This document shows positions 60,449 to 64,000 of a stretch of 64,000 nt of DNA, piece by piece (position 1 is the first letter of the stretch; each line of letters begins with the position of its first letter). Position numbers and translations under genes: made by a program. The stretch covers positions 1 to 64,000 of the forward strand of contig JABYQS010000078.1 of the NCBI GenBank assembly GCA_022592435.1, in the 5' to 3' direction. Below the pieces are notes generated by a model. The model ran no database searches. It saw only the letters and a program-made list of their open reading frames with translations, and was not told the DNA's origin. The stretch is from Cerioporus squamosus (lineage: Eukaryota; Basidiomycota; Agaricomycetes; Polyporales; Polyporaceae).

Positions 60449-62661
60449 TCACTCATCCTCCGCCAACACCGCCCACCCGCCCACGTCCTGGAACGCAGGC
60501 CTCAGCCGCCCCGTCGCGCCCGCCCCGCACCCCCTGCACTCCGGCACGTCGCACGGCCCCTCCGCACTCGCTCGCGTCTGAGAACCCGCACTCGACTTCG
60601 CGTGCGGGCGCACGGCGGGCGAAGGGTACGGCCGCGCCCGCCGCGTCTCCGCGGGGGACGCTCGTCTCACCCGTTCGCGCTCGCTCTGGAGTGGGCGTTC
60701 CCCGCGGACGAACGACTCCCCGGGCGCGGCCATCGACGCGTGCATGGACATGGTGTCCTCGAGCTCGTCCGCGGACGCGGCCGCGTCTTCGTCCTCTTCC
60801 TCTTCCTCGTCCTCATCCTCGTCTGTCCACGGCTCGTGCTGCTGCTTCTCGAGCGGCGGGAACGTCAGCGAGGGCGCGTACATCGGGTGCGCCTGCGGGT
60901 CGTGCGGCGCGTGCGCCTGGTATTGCTGGTTCTGGTACTGTTGCTGGTGCGGGTTCTGGTGCGGGTAGTATCCCTGCGCCTGCCCCTGCGCATACGCATG
61001 TGCCGGCTGGCTCGGGGACGCGCGGAAGCTCGTCGCGGGCAAACTGCGCGGCGTCGGCGGGAACGGCGACGTCACCGCCGACACGGGGGACGGGAGGAGC
61101 GAGGGCGAGAGCGATGGCGAGAGCGAGGGGGAGGGCGACGGCGAGCGGGACGGCGAGCTGTACGTCGCCGCTGATAGGCGATCGTCATGGGGGTCGTACA
61201 TCCCGCCGCTGTGCAATGGGGTCCGGATGAGCGGCGGGCCTGCGCCGAGGGATGACGGGCCGGGCGGGGGTACGATGCGCTGCTGCTGCTGCTGCTGTTG
61301 TTGGTCGATTCCGGGCGGGGGCACCATGCGCGCGACGACGTCGCGGCGGCGCGCGGTGAGGTGGTTGCGGTAGTGGCGGCGCATGTTTGAGTTCACGTTG
61401 AACTTGCGGTTGCATCCCGGGAAGGCACAGGTGAACGCTGTTGTTCGTGCGAGAGTCCAGTCGAGGTCGACAACGAAGACGCGGGGTACAAGGTTCCGAA
61501 CGACAATAGAGCGCGAAGACGAAGACAACGTTCGTCGATCAAAAAGTAGAAGGAACGAGGCGGCGACAAAGACGGAGATGTCAGTCAGTCACGGCAAAGT
61601 CAAGCAGAGTTAGCCCAGTACTTACGCTTCGCGCCAGTGTGCGTGTTCACGTGTATCGCGAGGCTGCTCGGGCGGTTGAAGCGCTTGTTGCAGTGCGGGC
61701 AGCAGTGTCTGCGCTCGCTGTCCTCCACAGATCCCGCATTCCCGCTGGCCGTGGGCATGGACGGAGACAGAGACATGGAGAGAGAGACCTCGGTGGGTGG
61801 CAGCGAGGGGACGTCGACATAGCGCGTCTGCGCCTTCCCACGGCTCGTGGAGGAAGAGGCGTGCCCGTGCCCATGATACCCGGAGGGCCCGGGGTATGTG
61901 TACGGACCCTGGAGGTGTGCGGCTCGGGCCCGCTCGGACGCGGTCACAGACGAAGAAGCGGCTACAGCAGGTGCAAGCCCGAAGCCCTCACTCCCGCTGG
62001 TGGACGGGGAGAAGTATGGCGTGCGAGCATTCGCGCTCGCGTTCGCGACGGCCGAGACGAGCTCGTCGGCGGGGCTGGGGAGTCCGGCGTGGGTGCCCGT
62101 GGAGATGGCAGTCGAGATGCGGAAGGGGAGCGATTGGGGCTGCTGGGACGAGCTCGGGATGGGGTTCCCGGCAGTCGATGTCGCCCAAGCCCGCGGGGCT
62201 GCGGAAGCCTGAGTGTGCGGATGTGATGCGTGGAGGTGCGCAGACGAGGAGGTTCCTGGACGTGCGGGATGACAGCAGGACGCTGTGCACGGGCCCGCGC
62301 TCGGCGGCGGCGGCGTGTGGTGAGAGTGCCCGGAGACGGCGGGCGGGTGCCGTGCATGTGGCTCTGGCTGGGCACTAGTGCGAGACTATAGACACTGGCC
62401 GTCAGCGGGGAAGCGGAGAAGGGTGAGAGCGGGTACGTACATGCACGGAGAGCGGCTGGAAGGACGTGGAGGGCTGGTTCTGGTGCGGTAATGAGCCGCG
62501 GAAGAGGTCCTCTGCGCGAAGACAATAAGCACGTGATCGAGATGGACTCGGGTGTGGAGCTCACCGGGGAAGAGTTCGTTGAGGCTGGGGAGGGCCTTGT
62601 CGTCGGCGGCCTTGGAGGAGGACTGGCGGGAGACGGGTGGCGAGGTCCGGGCGGGCGGCAT
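60449..62661 (-). CDS. C2H2 zinc-finger transcription factor with poly-Gln and acidic tracts
   Basis: Start ATG 62661 (MPPARTSPPVSRQSSSKAAD, then KALPSLNELFPGELHTR). A short second exon is followed by a Ser/Pro/His-rich exon ending at 61626 with finger 1 (CPHCNKRFNRPSSLAIHVNTH). An intron lies in the linker; exon 4 begins at 61437 so that GAK joins PFTC, giving the canonical linker and finger 2 (CAFPGCNRKFNVNSNMRRHYRNH, C-x4-C-x12-H-x4-H type). Then Q8 (61285-61310), Ser-Pro repeats, a Gln/Tyr/His-rich region and an acidic run (DEDEDEEEEEDED); stop at 60449. Two adjacent C-terminal-half fingers plus disordered activation-like tracts point to a nuclear DNA-binding regulator, target unknown. 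Edges of exons 1-3 are tentative. Confidence 0.8.
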
Positions 62662-62713
62662 GTCTGGGGGGAGGGAGGTATGTGCGGAGGGCCACCGGGG
62701 CGGCGGGGGACGG

Positions 62714-62723
62714 ATATATATAT
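62714..62723 (-). promoter_or_regulatory. TATA box of the C2H2 gene
   Basis: An alternating TATATATATA tract about 55 bases upstream of the ATG at 62661. Confidence 0.4.
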
Positions 62724-64000
62724 GGAGGACGGGCGGGAAGGCACGCGACGAGGATCTGCGAGCTTATACGTAGCCGGGGCAGGAGACGCCGCAGTGTGCC
62801 GGTTTGGAAATAGACAGGGATTGTCCAGAGGGAGATCTTCGCCTGTCTTCCCTTCCGACCGTCAACGGACCCCAACGATCCCCTCCAAGCCCGCGCATCC
62901 CATTTCGCCGGACTCTGGACGCCAGAACATGGGGCGCCCGGCCTCCTCGCCACGTTCTTCGGCCAGAAGGCCATCGACGATGAATTCCGAATTCATTTTG
63001 CACTTCCACGAATGCCAGCACGTCCATCTGGCAGCGAGTGGCACCGTCCACAGCTGGTGCCCACACGGGCTGCGCGCATACGTACTACGCGATTCGCGCT
63101 GGGATGGACGGTGCGATGCGCGCATGCCGAGAGCATCGACGCCGGCCACAGCAATGGCATTCGCATGCTATTGTGGCATGGGATACGCCGACGCGGAGGA
63201 GAGCGGGTGGGCGAGCACGATCGCGGTGCGTGCAGAGAAGCCACCGCTGATCTGCCGCCATCTGCGCTGGGCCTGCCCACCCCGCTGGAGTGTTCCTCCC
63301 GGATGTGGCACACGCCAGGCCGACGATCTGGGACCGGCCGATATCGCAGCCCCATCGGCGAGCGCACATCGCCCGCGCATCTCGCCAGCCCGAACTGCTC
63401 CGTCTCCGTCTCCGTCTCCGAGCTCCCTCCGTGCTGCGTTGACGACGACGACGACGCAGGCCTCTTCCTAGCTCGCCTCGACGCCTCGACGTCTCCAGCT
63501 GCGCATCCCCTCCTCGCCTCGCGCATCCATGGCCGATCTGACAATCACACTCGCCCCCGCTCTCCCGGCGGCGGTCTCCTACCACTCTCGCGTCCGAATA
63601 CGCCCCTTTCACCTCCCGCGGCACTCGTCTTCGCCATGTTCTTGAACGCCTCCCGAACAGCAGCGAATGCACACCGTGCTTGTGGCGGCGGCCTCCATGC
63701 CCTCTCGACCACTCAGCCGCGCTTCCCTCCCCCTCGGCCTGGCAACGCGCACCGTACCTGTCTGTACCTGGCACTGAGGCGCAGGCTAGCTGATGGGGCT
63801 TCCGTAACACAAGCTTAGGGTCGCCGCGAAGCAGCGAACACCATCTACAGCACCTGCCGTGTCGCCCTTTACGCAAAAGGGACGACGATGCTCTGCCGGG
63901 GTGCCCCTGCCGACACACTGCACTGACGTCGCCCATGCAGTTCTCTCTCTGAGTCTCGCGTTCGCTCCAGAGCCTGTTAGGGTTTCCCTGGTTCTCGCAT
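62724..64000. other. Right end of window, no supportable gene
   Basis: Long frames on both strands (up to 326 codons) overlap each other and carry no motif; the sequence is G+C-rich and stop-poor. The region must hold the upstream promoter of the C2H2 gene. Nothing else recognised. Confidence 0.4.

Noticed and set aside
62794..63936. Frames of 268-326 codons on both strands at the right end
   Set aside because: They overlap each other, have biased low-complexity composition and no recognisable domain; expected in G+C-rich DNA.

Overview
The window is nuclear DNA of a filamentous basidiomycete, most likely a wood- or litter-decaying agaricomycete. Genes are cut by many 45-70 nt GT-AG introns, micro-exons occur, and the content is typical of that group: secreted GH3 and GH92 glycosidases, a GMC oxidoreductase, salicylate-hydroxylase-like monooxygenases, a C2H2 regulator with poly-Gln, and large families of uncharacterised paralogues. 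Gene models were spliced by eye, so exon edges are approximate unless stated.

Left part (1-10.9 kb): a decayed non-LTR retrotransposon (Tad-like, with endonuclease, reverse transcriptase and RNase H) lies antisense in the last exon of one FAD monooxygenase gene. An intact tandem copy of that gene follows. From 12.5 to 23.5 kb come three secreted enzymes: a GMC oxidoreductase with a GPI-anchor-like tail, a GH3 beta-glucosidase and, divergent from it, a GH92 alpha-mannosidase. Together they suggest a plant or fungal polysaccharide and aromatic degradation neighbourhood.

Middle part (23.6-42.1 kb): the first F-box-like paralogue, a four-helix MARVEL-like membrane protein, a degraded MetE-like copy and ctf8 with two MluI cell-cycle boxes upstream. 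Then come three tandem members of an uncharacterised family, one fused to WD40 repeats and one carrying a coding minisatellite. These are followed by the intact MetE-like methyltransferase, an orphan EFL1 fragment and the second F-box-like paralogue.

Right part (42.7-64 kb): a young 4.88-kb Tc1/mariner (DD34E) transposon with 365-bp inverted repeats carries a transposase and a convergent, uncharacterised second gene. It is followed by four more F-box-like paralogues. One of these is broken by a 123-bp LINE tail flanked by a 10-bp target duplication and carries two frame breaks. After 4 kb without a supportable gene comes a two-finger C2H2 transcription factor. Single-base frame breaks at short mononucleotide runs recur in otherwise well preserved genes, so assembly error and genuine decay must be told apart.
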